From Plectonema radiosum NIES-515 (GTDB lineage: Bacteria; Cyanobacteriota; Cyanobacteriia; Cyanobacteriales; Nostocaceae), in the NCBI RefSeq assembly GCF_025753815.1, contig NZ_JAOWRF010000104.1, positions 1-51,522 of the forward strand: 51,522 nucleotides of DNA. Reading direction: 5' to 3'. Numbering within the stretch: position 1 is the stretch's first letter; the number at the start of each line of letters is the position of its first letter. Positions 24,618 to 32,986 of this stretch are shown one piece after another. Below the pieces are notes generated by a model that saw only the letters and a list, made by a program, of their open reading frames with translations, did no database searches and had not been told where the DNA came from. The position numbers were made by a program, and so were the translations under genes.

Positions 24618-27600
24618 ATGAATATGGTATACAAAAACACTTTATCTGTTTCAGCAAAAGAGCGATCGCTCATTCTCTGGTTTGATGAAGTCGGGATTGC
24701 TGACATTCCTCTAGTTGGGGGGAAAAATGCCTCACTGGGGGAAATGATTCAACAACTCACACCCCAAGGTGTTAACGTTCCTAACGGGTTTGCGACAACT
24801 GCCTATGCATATCGGTATTTCATCGAATCAGCTTCTTTAGAAGAAAAGCTGCGAGAAGTGCTGGAAGACTTGGATGTTGAGGATGTAACAAATTTACACT
24901 CGTCTGCGAAAAAAGCGCGATCGCTACTGCTGCACACACCATTTCCTCAAGAATTGCGGCAAGCGATTAGTGAAGCTTATCAAACCTTATGCGATCGCTA
25001 CAACGCAGACACCGATGTAGCAGTGCGTTCCAGCGCTACCGCTGAAGACTTACCCGATGCTAGTTTTGCCGGACAGCAAGAAACTTATCTTAACGTTACT
25101 GGCATCCAAGGAGTATTATCAGCTTGTCATAAATGCTTTGCTTCCCTATTTACCGATCGCGCTATTTCCTATCGCCACACCAAAGGATTTGACCATTTTA
25201 ACATTGCCCTTGCCGTAGGCGTGCAAAAAATGGTGCGCTCCGACTTAGCAACCTCTGGGGTCATGTTCTCCATTGACACAGAAACAGGCTTTAAAGACGC
25301 AGCAATAATTACAGCTGCTTACGGCTTAGGTGAAAACGTCGTTCAAGGAACAGTTAACCCTGACGAATATCAAGTTTTCAAACCGACTTTAAAAGCAGGT
25401 TTTCGCCCAATTGTCGATAAAAGATTGGGTACGAAAGAATTAAAAATGGTCTACGATGAAGGCTCAAAACTAACCAAAAATATACAAGTTTCTCCAAACG
25501 AACAAGCTAAATTTGCCCTTGCAGATGACGATATTTTACAACTAGCTAATTGGGCATGTTTAATAGAAGACCATTATTCCCAAGTTCACGGCAAATTCAC
25601 CCCGATGGACATCGAATGGGCAAAAGATGGCATTACCAACGAATTATTTATTGTGCAAGCGCGTCCGGAAACAGTGCAATCTCAGAAAGCGCAGAATGTC
25701 TTGCGGAGTTATCGATTAGTAGAAACAAGAGGAGAGGGAGGACAGGGGGACTCCTTGGAGACAAGGGAACTCCTTGGAGAACTCCTAACTCCTAACTCCT
25801 CACTCCTAACTCCTAACTCCCCACTCTTAACTCCTAACTCCTCACTCCTAACTCCTAACTCCTCACTCTTAACTCCTAACTCCCCTCCCCCCCTCCCCCC
25901 CTCTCCCACTCCCCTAATCACCGGTCGTGCTGTCGGTGAAGCTATTAGCCAAGGGAAAGTTCATCTGATTTTAGATGTTAATAAAATGCATGAATTTAAA
26001 GCCGGGGAAATTCTTGTCACAGAAAGAACCGATCCCGACTGGGAACCAATTATGAAACGCGCTAGTGCGATTATTACTAACTCTGGTGGACGCACATGTT
26101 TTGATGGAGAAACAAAGGTTTTAACAAATAAAGGTTTTATGACCTTGCAGGATATTTATGAGCAAGGTCACGAAGGATTATTAACTCTATCGTTAAATCC
26201 ACAAACAAGCAAAATAGAGTGGCAACCAATTATTGACTCGATGAAAAGGCAATCAAACATGATTGCTGTCAGCGTGTCTCAAACAGGTAGAGTTACTGAT
26301 AACTGTTTGCGCCTAACTCCAGATCATAAGATGATTAATATTAGAGATGGGGAATATGTCAAAACCGAAATTCAAGAGATACTCGCACACAAAGAAATGG
26401 TGGTAGTAGCAGAACATGTTCCACAGTTGCAAGAAAATCAAAAAGAAAAGATAGAGTTAGCTTATTTATTAGGCGGTATTTTTACAGATGGTTCAATTTA
26501 CAGAAGCCGCACTCATGGTGAAGTCCAGTTTATACAGAAAGACACCTGGGAAAAGCAGCAATTTATAGCTGCGATGAATCAATGCATAAATGCGGTTTAC
26601 AGTAAATCTTTTGTTCCTTGTCTCTTAAATGCATCTTCTGGTTATATCAGAGGTCAGTTAGTAGTAGGTCAAGCAACAGCTTACAGCCTATACTCTAAAA
26701 AAATAGCCGACGAATTGCATGATAAAGAGCAAAATATAGTTAACATACTGCTGAACAACTCAGTAGAATTTGCTTACAATTTCCTTGCGGGAGTAATAGA
26801 CGGAGATGGCTGTTATTTCAACAATCGCATTAATATATATATCTCCGAAAACCTTTTACTACAAGCTTTCATAGTAGCTTGTTTGAAAATAGGCACTGTT
26901 CCTTATGTAACAAAAAATAGAGGAATCTCTAATGTACAATTGGTTGAAAAAATTGCAGAAATCTTCAACTTTACTAAACGAGTCAAGGGAGAAGTTACCC
27001 AAAGAACAATACAAACACGCTTCTTTGCTACTAACCAGCTTTTTGGCGACGATGTTACGGGTCAAATCAAACTCAGAAGAGATAATAATTTACTAATTTC
27101 AGATAAACAACTTCAGGAAACAGGCTCGTTTGAAGAAATACTTGCAGGAAACATACGTATGCAGCGAGTGGTTTTAGTTGATGAAGAAACAGATGGTGAT
27201 GTTTACAATATTACAGTTGCTGAACATCATAATTATGTTGTCTTCACAAGCAAATATACGCCAATTATTGTATGTAATTGTCACTCCGCAATTATAGCCA
27301 GAGAATTGAATTTACCGGCAATTGTTGGCTGCGGCAATGCAACACAAATATTGAAAAACCATCAAGAGGTAACAGTTTCTTGTGCCGAAGGAGAAGAAGG
27401 ACGAGTTTATCAAGGTTTATTACCTTTTGAAGTCAACGAAATTCACTTAGAAAACTTGCCCCGCACTCGCACGCAAATTTTAATGAATGTGGGCAATCCT
27501 CAACAAGCATTTAGTTTATCTACAATTCCTAACGATGGGGTGGGTTTAGCGCGGACAGAATTTATCATCGCTAATCAAATTCAAATTCATCCGATGGCGT

Positions 27601-28412
27601 TGATTTATTTTGACAAGTTAGAAGATAAAATTGTTCAAAGTAAAATTGACGAAATTACCGCATTGTATGACGATAAACCGCAATATTTTGTCGATAAATT
27701 AGCCCAAGGTATCGGTAGAATTGCCGCAGCATTTTATCCCAAACCTGTGATAGTGCGGATGTCAGATTTCAAAAGTAATGAATATGCCAATTTGTTAGGT
27801 GGAAGACAATTTGAACCCCACGAAGAAAACCCGATGCTGGGTTGGCGAGGAGCAGCGCGTTATTATGATAAAGGTTATAGAGAAGCTTTTGCTTTAGAAT
27901 GTCACGCGATTAAGCGAGTACGCGAAGACATGGGTTTAACTAACGTCATCCCGATGATTCCTTTTTGTCGCACTCCCGATGAAGGACGTTTGGTATTGAC
28001 AGAAATGGCAAAAAATGGTTTAGAACAAAATGTCAACAACTTGCAAGTTTACGTAATGTGCGAGTTGCCAAGTAATGTAATAATGGCTGAAGAGTTTGCC
28101 GAAGTATTTGACGGTTTCTCCATAGGTTCTAATGATTTAACTCAGCTGACACTGGGATTAGATAGAGATTCAGCCTTAGTAGCGCGATTGTTTGATGAGC
28201 GCAGTGAAGGAGTAAAGCGAATGATTAAAATGGCGATCGCATCCGCAAAAAAGAAAAATCGCAAAATCGGCATTTGCGGACAAGCACCCAGCGATTACCC
28301 AGAATTTGCTCAATTTTTAGTCGAGCAAGGAATCGACTCAATCAGCCTCAATCCAGATTCAGTTTTGAAAACAATGTTGGAAATTGCCAAAGTCGAAAAT
28401 CCTCAATCTTGA
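24618..28412 (+). CDS. ppsA: phosphoenolpyruvate synthase precursor with intein
   Basis: PEP synthase (pyruvate + ATP to PEP + AMP + Pi), the gluconeogenic entry step. The precursor has 1264 residues. The N-terminal ATP-grasp domain spans about 1-365 (VGGKNASLGEM, VRSSATAEDLPDASFAGQQET). Residues 368-435 are a low-complexity linker, then the phosphohistidine domain, split by an intein at residues 494-887 between GGRT and CHSAIIAREL. The phospho-accepting His is residue 889. The C-terminal TIM barrel (about 930-1264) shows KIGICGQAPSD with the catalytic Cys. After splicing 870 residues remain; without the linker it would be about 800, the usual length. Monocistronic. Confidence 0.96.
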   Translation: MNMVYKNTLSVSAKERSLILWFDEVGIADIPLVGGKNASLGEMIQQLTPQGVNVPNGFATTAYAYRYFIESASLEEKLREVLEDLDVEDVTNLHSSAKKARSLLLHTPFPQELRQAISEAYQTLCDRYNADTDVAVRSSATAEDLPDASFAGQQETYLNVTGIQGVLSACHKCFASLFTDRAISYRHTKGFDHFNIALAVGVQKMVRSDLATSGVMFSIDTETGFKDAAIITAAYGLGENVVQGTVNPDEYQVFKPTLKAGFRPIVDKRLGTKELKMVYDEGSKLTKNIQVSPNEQAKFALADDDILQLANWACLIEDHYSQVHGKFTPMDIEWAKDGITNELFIVQARPETVQSQKAQNVLRSYRLVETRGEGGQGDSLETRELLGELLTPNSSLLTPNSPLLTPNSSLLTPNSSLLTPNSPPPLPPSPTPLITGRAVGEAISQGKVHLILDVNKMHEFKAGEILVTERTDPDWEPIMKRASAIITNSGGRTCFDGETKVLTNKGFMTLQDIYEQGHEGLLTLSLNPQTSKIEWQPIIDSMKRQSNMIAVSVSQTGRVTDNCLRLTPDHKMINIRDGEYVKTEIQEILAHKEMVVVAEHVPQLQENQKEKIELAYLLGGIFTDGSIYRSRTHGEVQFIQKDTWEKQQFIAAMNQCINAVYSKSFVPCLLNASSGYIRGQLVVGQATAYSLYSKKIADELHDKEQNIVNILLNNSVEFAYNFLAGVIDGDGCYFNNRINIYISENLLLQAFIVACLKIGTVPYVTKNRGISNVQLVEKIAEIFNFTKRVKGEVTQRTIQTRFFATNQLFGDDVTGQIKLRRDNNLLISDKQLQETGSFEEILAGNIRMQRVVLVDEETDGDVYNITVAEHHNYVVFTSKYTPIIVCNCHSAIIARELNLPAIVGCGNATQILKNHQEVTVSCAEGEEGRVYQGLLPFEVNEIHLENLPRTRTQILMNVGNPQQAFSLSTIPNDGVGLARTEFIIANQIQIHPMALIYFDKLEDKIVQSKIDEITALYDDKPQYFVDKLAQGIGRIAAAFYPKPVIVRMSDFKSNEYANLLGGRQFEPHEENPMLGWRGAARYYDKGYREAFALECHAIKRVREDMGLTNVIPMIPFCRTPDEGRLVLTEMAKNGLEQNVNNLQVYVMCELPSNVIMAEEFAEVFDGFSIGSNDLTQLTLGLDRDSALVARLFDERSEGVKRMIKMAIASAKKKNRKIGICGQAPSDYPEFAQFLVEQGIDSISLNPDSVLKTMLEIAKVENPQS
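25775..25913 (+). repeat. heptamer repeats inside ppsA
   Basis: CTCCTAA/CTCCTCA/CTCTTAA heptamers, the same family as at 21.6-21.9 kb, lie in frame in ppsA. Because three heptamers make 21 bp, they encode a heptapeptide repeat, LLTPNSS/LLTPNSP, about five times, ending in a Pro-rich stretch. The tract sits at the domain linker, where insertions are tolerated. Confidence 0.92.
26097..27278 (+). mobile_element. intein with LAGLIDADG endonuclease in PpsA
   Basis: A 394-residue in-frame insertion. It begins with Cys (CFDGETKVLTNKGF, block A), has the block B LTPDHKM (TxxH), two DOD-type endonuclease motifs (LLGGIFTDGS and FLAGVIDGDG), block F GDVYNITVAEHHNYVV and ends IIVCN, followed by Cys as the +1 residue. 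Terminal Asn and +1 Cys fit class 1 splicing. The residue before the terminal Asn is Cys, where His is usual. Both endonuclease acidic residues are present, so homing activity is plausible. The insertion is directly before the catalytic CH of the extein. Confidence 0.95.
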
Positions 28413-28559
28413 GTTTAAATTTCAAATAAACCGCAGATGAACATAGATTATTGATCTGTTTTAATCTGTGGTTTAATAAACTTGTTGTAAAAGTTATATG
28501 ATAATTAAGAATTATATTATTTCTTTGCGTCTTTGCGCCTTTGCGTGAGGCAAAAAAAA

Positions 28560-29348
28560 ATGAAACAAACCATCATCCAAGTAGACGCCTTCACCGCTAA
28601 ACCTTTCGCCGGCAATCCAGCCGCAGTTTGTGTATTATCAGCACCACAAGATGACATTTGGATGCAAAATGTCGCTCAAGAGATGAATCTTTCCGAAACG
28701 GCTTTTTTGCTACCCCAAGCCGAAGGATACAATTTACGCTGGTTTACGCCATTTGTGGAAGTTGATTTGTGTGGTCATGCTACCTTAGCCAGCGCTCATG
28801 TATTATGGTCAGAAGGACATTTATCGCCTGAAGAAACAGCTATATTTCATACTCGCAGCGGATTGTTAACAGCGCAACTACAAGGTGAATGGATTGAATT
28901 AAATTTTCCCAGCAAGCTGATAGAAACAGCAACCGCACCTGAAGAGTTAATTAAAGCTTTGGGGGTGAAATTTAAATATGTAGGAAAAAATAACTTTGCT
29001 TATTTAGTGGAAGTGGAATCCGAGGCGATCGCTCGCAATCTCAAACCAGATTTTACTCTTTTAGAAACATTGTCTACCGAAGGTGTCATTGTCACCAGTC
29101 GCGCCGATACCGGAGAATATGATTTTGTTTCGCGCTTTTTTGCTCCCAAACTCGGTATCAATGAAGACCCGGTTACAGGTGCGGCTCATTGTTGTCTCGC
29201 ACCATATTGGAGCGATCGCCTCAGTAAAAATGAATTCATCGCTTATCAAGCTTCAGCACGAGGTGGAGTAGTGCGCGTTCGTTATGGAGGGGAACGAGTA
29301 TATCTAAGCGGACAAGCAGTCACCGTTCTGCGTGGTGAACTTTGCTAA
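28560..29348 (+). CDS. PhzF-family isomerase
   Basis: A 262-residue member of the PhzF/diaminopimelate-epimerase-fold family, with the diagnostic DAFTAKPFAGNPAAVCVL start, MNLSETAFLLP (catalytic Glu) and NEDPVTGAAHCCLAPYW. Its role here is unknown; no phenazine genes are nearby and the family is widespread. The open frame extends nine codons further up, but those fall in a non-coding TTTGCGTCTTTGCGCC repeat; ATG 28560 gives the family-typical start. Confidence 0.9.
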   Translation: MKQTIIQVDAFTAKPFAGNPAAVCVLSAPQDDIWMQNVAQEMNLSETAFLLPQAEGYNLRWFTPFVEVDLCGHATLASAHVLWSEGHLSPEETAIFHTRSGLLTAQLQGEWIELNFPSKLIETATAPEELIKALGVKFKYVGKNNFAYLVEVESEAIARNLKPDFTLLETLSTEGVIVTSRADTGEYDFVSRFFAPKLGINEDPVTGAAHCCLAPYWSDRLSKNEFIAYQASARGGVVRVRYGGERVYLSGQAVTVLRGELC

Positions 29349-29372
29349 AAACTAAATTTAGGCAATTTTCCG

Positions 29373-29516
29373 ATGACAAATCTTCTTGAAACCGAACGTT
29401 TAATTATTCGCAATTGGATACCTAAACAAGGAGACAAGGGAGACAAGGGAGACAAGGGAGACAAGGGGACAAGGGAGACAAGGGAGACAAGGGGACAACC
29501 AACCACCAACAACTAA
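29373..29516 (+). pseudogene. GNAT acetyltransferase, N-terminal remnant
   Basis: ATG at 29373 reads MTNLLETERLIIRNWIPKQ, the typical first strand of ribosomal-protein-type GNAT acetyltransferases, then runs into a GGGAGACAA repeat coding GDKGDKG and stops at TAA 29514. The acetyl-CoA binding part is gone. The break is exactly at the repeat. Confidence 0.7.
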
Positions 29517-29550
29517 CCACTAACCACCAACAACGCTCCAACTAACAAAT
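29430..29550. repeat. GGGAGACAA tandem repeats and ACCAAC-type tract
   Basis: About eight copies of a 9-bp unit GGAGACAAG (some shortened to GGACAAG), followed by CCAACCACCAACAACTAACC-type short repeats up to the next gene. The same 9-mer reappears at 51484-51505 at the right edge of the window. Confidence 0.85.
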
Positions 29551-29562
29551 GACCAATATCCA

Positions 29563-31065
29563 ATGACTAAAAAATGGTTTTCGATAGGGATAGCGGGTGT
29601 ATTTGTTCTATCACTCGCTTTGCGATTTTGGGGACTGGGACGATTTAATGCTCTCGTATTTGATGAAGTTTACTTCGCCACATTTGGTAATAATTATCTC
29701 ATTCACAAGCCATTTTTTAATGCTCATCCACCGCTGAGTCAATATATCATTGGCATTGGCATTTGGATTGCGAGTCACATTCCCTTTGGGCAAGAAGAGG
29801 TAAATGGACTTGCAGGTTCGCTCCTAACACCTTGGAGTTACCGTTGGATAAATGCCCTCACTGGCTCATTTATTCCCTTAGTTGTTGCCGCAATTGCCTA
29901 TCAGATAAGTCATCGTCGCAGCTTTGCTTTTTTGGCAGGTTTATTTACAGCTTGTGATGGCATATTTCTGGTTGAATCTCGCTATGCATTAAATAATATT
30001 TATATTGTTATCTTTGGTTTGTTAGGGCAATGGTTTTTATTATTAGCATTAGAAAAAAAAAGCGGAAAACGCACTTTTTGGTTAGTTTGTTCAGGTATTG
30101 GTTTTGGTGCATCAGCAGCTACAAAATGGAATGGTTTATGGTTTCTGTTGGGGGCTTATTTTATTTGGATAACAGCTTGGATAATTCGTTGGTTACAGGC
30201 GTTTTATTTAGCGAAAAACAAGCAAGAAAACTTAGATGAATTTAACGTGTCAGATAATTACCGTGACGAAAATTTGAAATTAAATGCAGCGAAAATACCA
30301 CTGCAAAAATTAACGCAGCTAAATGTTTTTCAGATGCTGTTTTTTTTAGGAATTATCCCCGCTTTCATCTATAGCGTCATCTGGATTCCCCACCTTCAAC
30401 TTGATAAAAGGTTCGACTTTATCAAAGTACATCAGGAAATTTTGAAGTTTCACTTACAACTAGGTGGGAATAATCCTGATGTGCATCCTTACTGTGCTGC
30501 GTGGTACAAATGGCCTTTGATGACTCGACCAATGGCGTATTATTATCAAACGGCTTTAAGTTTAAATGAACCGCTACCTGTAATGGGACCACCTTTACCC
30601 CCCGGAACTGTGAAAGTAATTTATGATGTTCATGCGATGGGTAATCCCTTTTTGTGGTGGTTTGGTTTGGCTAGTTTGTTATTTTTAGTCGGGATAATAG
30701 TGTGGCAATTTGTCAACTTTTTGGTGAAGCCAAAGCGTTTTTCTGCTGCTGTACCTTTTTGTGTTGATACTTGGATTGCTTTATTTTTAGTTTTAAATTA
30801 TCTGGCTAATTTACTACCTTGGGTAGAAGTGACGCGCTGTGCTTTTATCTATCATTATATGCCTGGTGTGGTGTTTACATTTTTAGCGATCGCCTGGTTT
30901 GTAGACCAGTGTATTCGCAGTTATCACTTATATCTACGCGCTGTCGGTGTCACCATTACCTTCATAATTTTAGCTGCCTTTGTGTTCTGGATGCCCATTT
31001 ATTTGGGTTTACCCCTTTCTCCTGATGGTTATAAATTGCGAATGTGGTTTGATTCGTGGATTTAA
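29563..31065 (+). CDS. GT39-type protein mannosyltransferase / lipid-carrier-dependent glycosyltransferase
   Basis: A 500-residue integral membrane enzyme with about ten membrane segments. The first external loop has the DE motif (Asp34-Glu35, LVFDEVYFATF) and HPPL (55-58), characteristic of PMT-family O-mannosyltransferases; AAWYKWPLMTRPMAYYYQ and a C-terminal PMT membrane bundle also fit. It would transfer a sugar from a polyprenyl phosphate to exported protein. No partner genes are adjacent. Confidence 0.9.
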   Translation: MTKKWFSIGIAGVFVLSLALRFWGLGRFNALVFDEVYFATFGNNYLIHKPFFNAHPPLSQYIIGIGIWIASHIPFGQEEVNGLAGSLLTPWSYRWINALTGSFIPLVVAAIAYQISHRRSFAFLAGLFTACDGIFLVESRYALNNIYIVIFGLLGQWFLLLALEKKSGKRTFWLVCSGIGFGASAATKWNGLWFLLGAYFIWITAWIIRWLQAFYLAKNKQENLDEFNVSDNYRDENLKLNAAKIPLQKLTQLNVFQMLFFLGIIPAFIYSVIWIPHLQLDKRFDFIKVHQEILKFHLQLGGNNPDVHPYCAAWYKWPLMTRPMAYYYQTALSLNEPLPVMGPPLPPGTVKVIYDVHAMGNPFLWWFGLASLLFLVGIIVWQFVNFLVKPKRFSAAVPFCVDTWIALFLVLNYLANLLPWVEVTRCAFIYHYMPGVVFTFLAIAWFVDQCIRSYHLYLRAVGVTITFIILAAFVFWMPIYLGLPLSPDGYKLRMWFDSWI

Positions 31066-31582
31066 AGCAAAGTTAAACCCGGACGCACTGCTGGTTCACC
31101 GGAACCGCACCACTTGATTCAATCTTTTTTGATTCAGGACTTACGCAACAATAACCTAATGGAAGTAAAGCTCATCAGGGGAAGTTTCCCATGCATGAAT
31201 GCATGGGGTAGTTCAGAACCTTAATCTATCACAGATGCTTTAAACGGATATGTAAATTCTGTCAATATGTTAAAAGCAAATTTTATAGAAAATTTAATCC
31301 AATGTAAAGATATTACTTACCAAGTAGTGTAAATTCAAGATTAAATAAAGACAATGGTATATCTTTATAAAGAACAAATAAAGCTAAATTTGCTACATAA
31401 ATCAAAGTTTATGTACTGCCGTAGACACATCTGCTAGTAAGTCGGCTGGCAAGCCCAAAAGGGAAAATCCAGGAAATCTCCTGCTGCTAATTTGGTACTC
31501 AGAATTAGCAGCAAGAAGATGTCAATGTCTGTATGGGTTCAAATTTGTTCTCAAATACTGCTCAGAAAAAAGGAGATAGATC
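31066..31582. other. intergenic, 517 bp, with hairpins
   Basis: No gene seen. It includes a perfect CCCATGCAT/ATGCATGGG hairpin (about 31189-31208) followed by GGGGTAGTTCAGAAC, and GATTCAGGACTTACGCA near 31131, sequences that look like insertion-sequence end remnants (inference). The 3' part is probably the leader of the secreted protein gene. Confidence 0.5.
31483..31512 (+). promoter_or_regulatory. leader hairpin before the secreted protein gene
   Basis: GCTGCTAATT/AATTAGCAGC, a perfect 10-bp stem with a 10-nt loop, 70 bp upstream of the ATG at 31583. Smaller pairings lie just before it (GGAAATCTCC). It may be part of a structured 5' untranslated region. Confidence 0.4.
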
Positions 31583-32071
31583 ATGTTAGCTAAGTCTATG
31601 TTCATATCTTTTGGTTTGGGCTTGAGCTTGCTTAACTGTGGCATCGCTCAAGCGTTACCCAAAACTACACCACCAAATTTAGTAGCGCAAGGTTATAACG
31701 AGAGGGAGTTTTATGCTCCCGCTTCTGACTCGGTAAAAATAAGAGGTGCAGTAGTCAATAGTGATGGCACCCTTGCTCGTAGTTTAGGAGCAATATCATC
31801 AAGTCTGCTTGCTACAGGAGCATATGAGGTAGTATTTCCACGAGATGTAAGCAATTGTATATACAATGCAACTCCTGGAGTACCTGGTTTAGACGATCCG
31901 CAACCAGGAGAGATTTCAGTGGGTCTGCGCCGTACTAATTCTAGAGCTGTGTTTATTGCAACCTTTGACAGCAGTGGACAACCATCCAATAATGGATTCC
32001 ATTTAACAGTTACTTGTCCGGCAAATCTCAAAGCAGATCGATATAATCCCGGTCGCCCAGATGGGTACTAA
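31583..32071 (+). CDS. secreted hypothetical protein
   Basis: 162 residues; signal peptide (KSMFISFGLGLSLLNCGIAQA-LPK) and a mature strand-rich domain with two Cys (SNCIYN, LTVTCPA), likely a small extracytoplasmic protein with a disulphide. No known family. Strong AAAGGAG about 9 bp before the ATG and a long terminator hairpin after the stop indicate a monocistronic, well-expressed gene. Confidence 0.8.
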   Translation: MLAKSMFISFGLGLSLLNCGIAQALPKTTPPNLVAQGYNEREFYAPASDSVKIRGAVVNSDGTLARSLGAISSSLLATGAYEVVFPRDVSNCIYNATPGVPGLDDPQPGEISVGLRRTNSRAVFIATFDSSGQPSNNGFHLTVTCPANLKADRYNPGRPDGY

Positions 32072-32134
32072 GGGACTTCCAGAAAATAAAATATAGAAGA
32101 ATCTCCGTATATTAATAATAATCATTATCATGCG

Positions 32135-32177
32135 GAGGTGAGAAAGGGGTAGCCGTGGGCTGCCCCTTCCTCACCTC
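32135..32177 (+). terminator. long hairpin terminator
   Basis: GAGGTGAG-AA-AGGGGTAGCC pairs with GGCTGCCCCT-TC-CTCACCTC around GTG, giving about 18 bp with one internal bulge, followed by TATTATTT. It lies 64 bp after the secreted protein stop. Confidence 0.7.
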
Positions 32178-32369
32178 TATTATTTACGACACAGATGTGG
32201 ATGGAGAAGATGAGCGTGCGTTCTTATGCCATCATGAAATGATGCATAAATTGTTATTGGATCGGCTATATCCCTTATCGCTTAAGTACTCAATTGATGA
32301 ATTCTGACAAAAGCTGGATTTTTGCGCTTTGCGATCGCACTACAAATTTTTATATAGCTGCGGGGAGTG

Positions 32370-32954
32370 TCAATCACAATCCTTCAGGTTAAAATCAACA
32401 CCTTCGTAAATCTCAGCGATCGCTATTTCCAAATCAACCGAGGAAAAGGTAATTTTTGCATCCTCTGTTTCAAATTCTCGAAGTAGCCATTGTGCCTCGC
32501 CAGTTTTACTATATTGCTCTATCTGAAGCTCATATTGATTAATTAAAACATATTCTTGGAACTCAGTAATTGAGCGATAATAGCGAAACTTATCTGTATG
32601 ATCGTAATTTTGGGTTGATTTTGATAGGACTTCCACAATTAAGACGGGATTTGTAATGGTATCCGTCCGATTATTGTGCAAAGCAGGATTTCCCTGAATC
32701 ACCATCACATCTGGGTAAGTATATCGTTGATAACGCGGAATCCAAAGCCGCAGATCGCTCATAAAAGCCTCTTTGTTTTTGCCACGTAGTAAAAACTTCA
32801 AAGAAGCATATACATTTCCGCAAATACGATTATGATTTATTGATGCTCCAGTCATCGGTACAATTTCTCCATTGTGATATTCACTTTTAAATTCCGCAGC
32901 TTCTTCTAGTGCTAAATATTCTTCTGCGGTGTAATAACGTTGTTGAGTTTGCAT
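32370..32954 (-). CDS. Uma2-family (DUF820) endonuclease-like protein
   Basis: A 194-residue PD-(D/E)xK-fold protein of the Uma2 family, hugely expanded in cyanobacteria. It begins with the typical YYTAEEYLALEE, has YPDVMVI (Pro81-Asp82) and PVLIVEVLSKST (Glu108, Lys112). Nuclease activity is inferred from fold; function in cyanobacteria is not established. It follows trmB on the same strand, 32 bp away. Confidence 0.9.
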   Translation of the reverse strand: MQTQQRYYTAEEYLALEEAAEFKSEYHNGEIVPMTGASINHNRICGNVYASLKFLLRGKNKEAFMSDLRLWIPRYQRYTYPDVMVIQGNPALHNNRTDTITNPVLIVEVLSKSTQNYDHTDKFRYYRSITEFQEYVLINQYELQIEQYSKTGEAQWLLREFETEDAKITFSSVDLEIAIAEIYEGVDFNLKDCD

Positions 32955-32986
32955 TTTATTTACCTCTTAACTTTTAGCTTAGTAAG

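Noticed and set aside
25709-25921. Minus-strand frame antisense to the ppsA linker, coding GVRSEELGVK repeats
   Set aside because: It is the complement of the heptamer tract, whose repetition removes stops.
28533-28559. Longer start for the PhzF protein
   Set aside because: The nine extra codons lie in a dispersed TTTGCGTCTTTGCGCC repeat; the ATG at 28560 gives the conserved family start.
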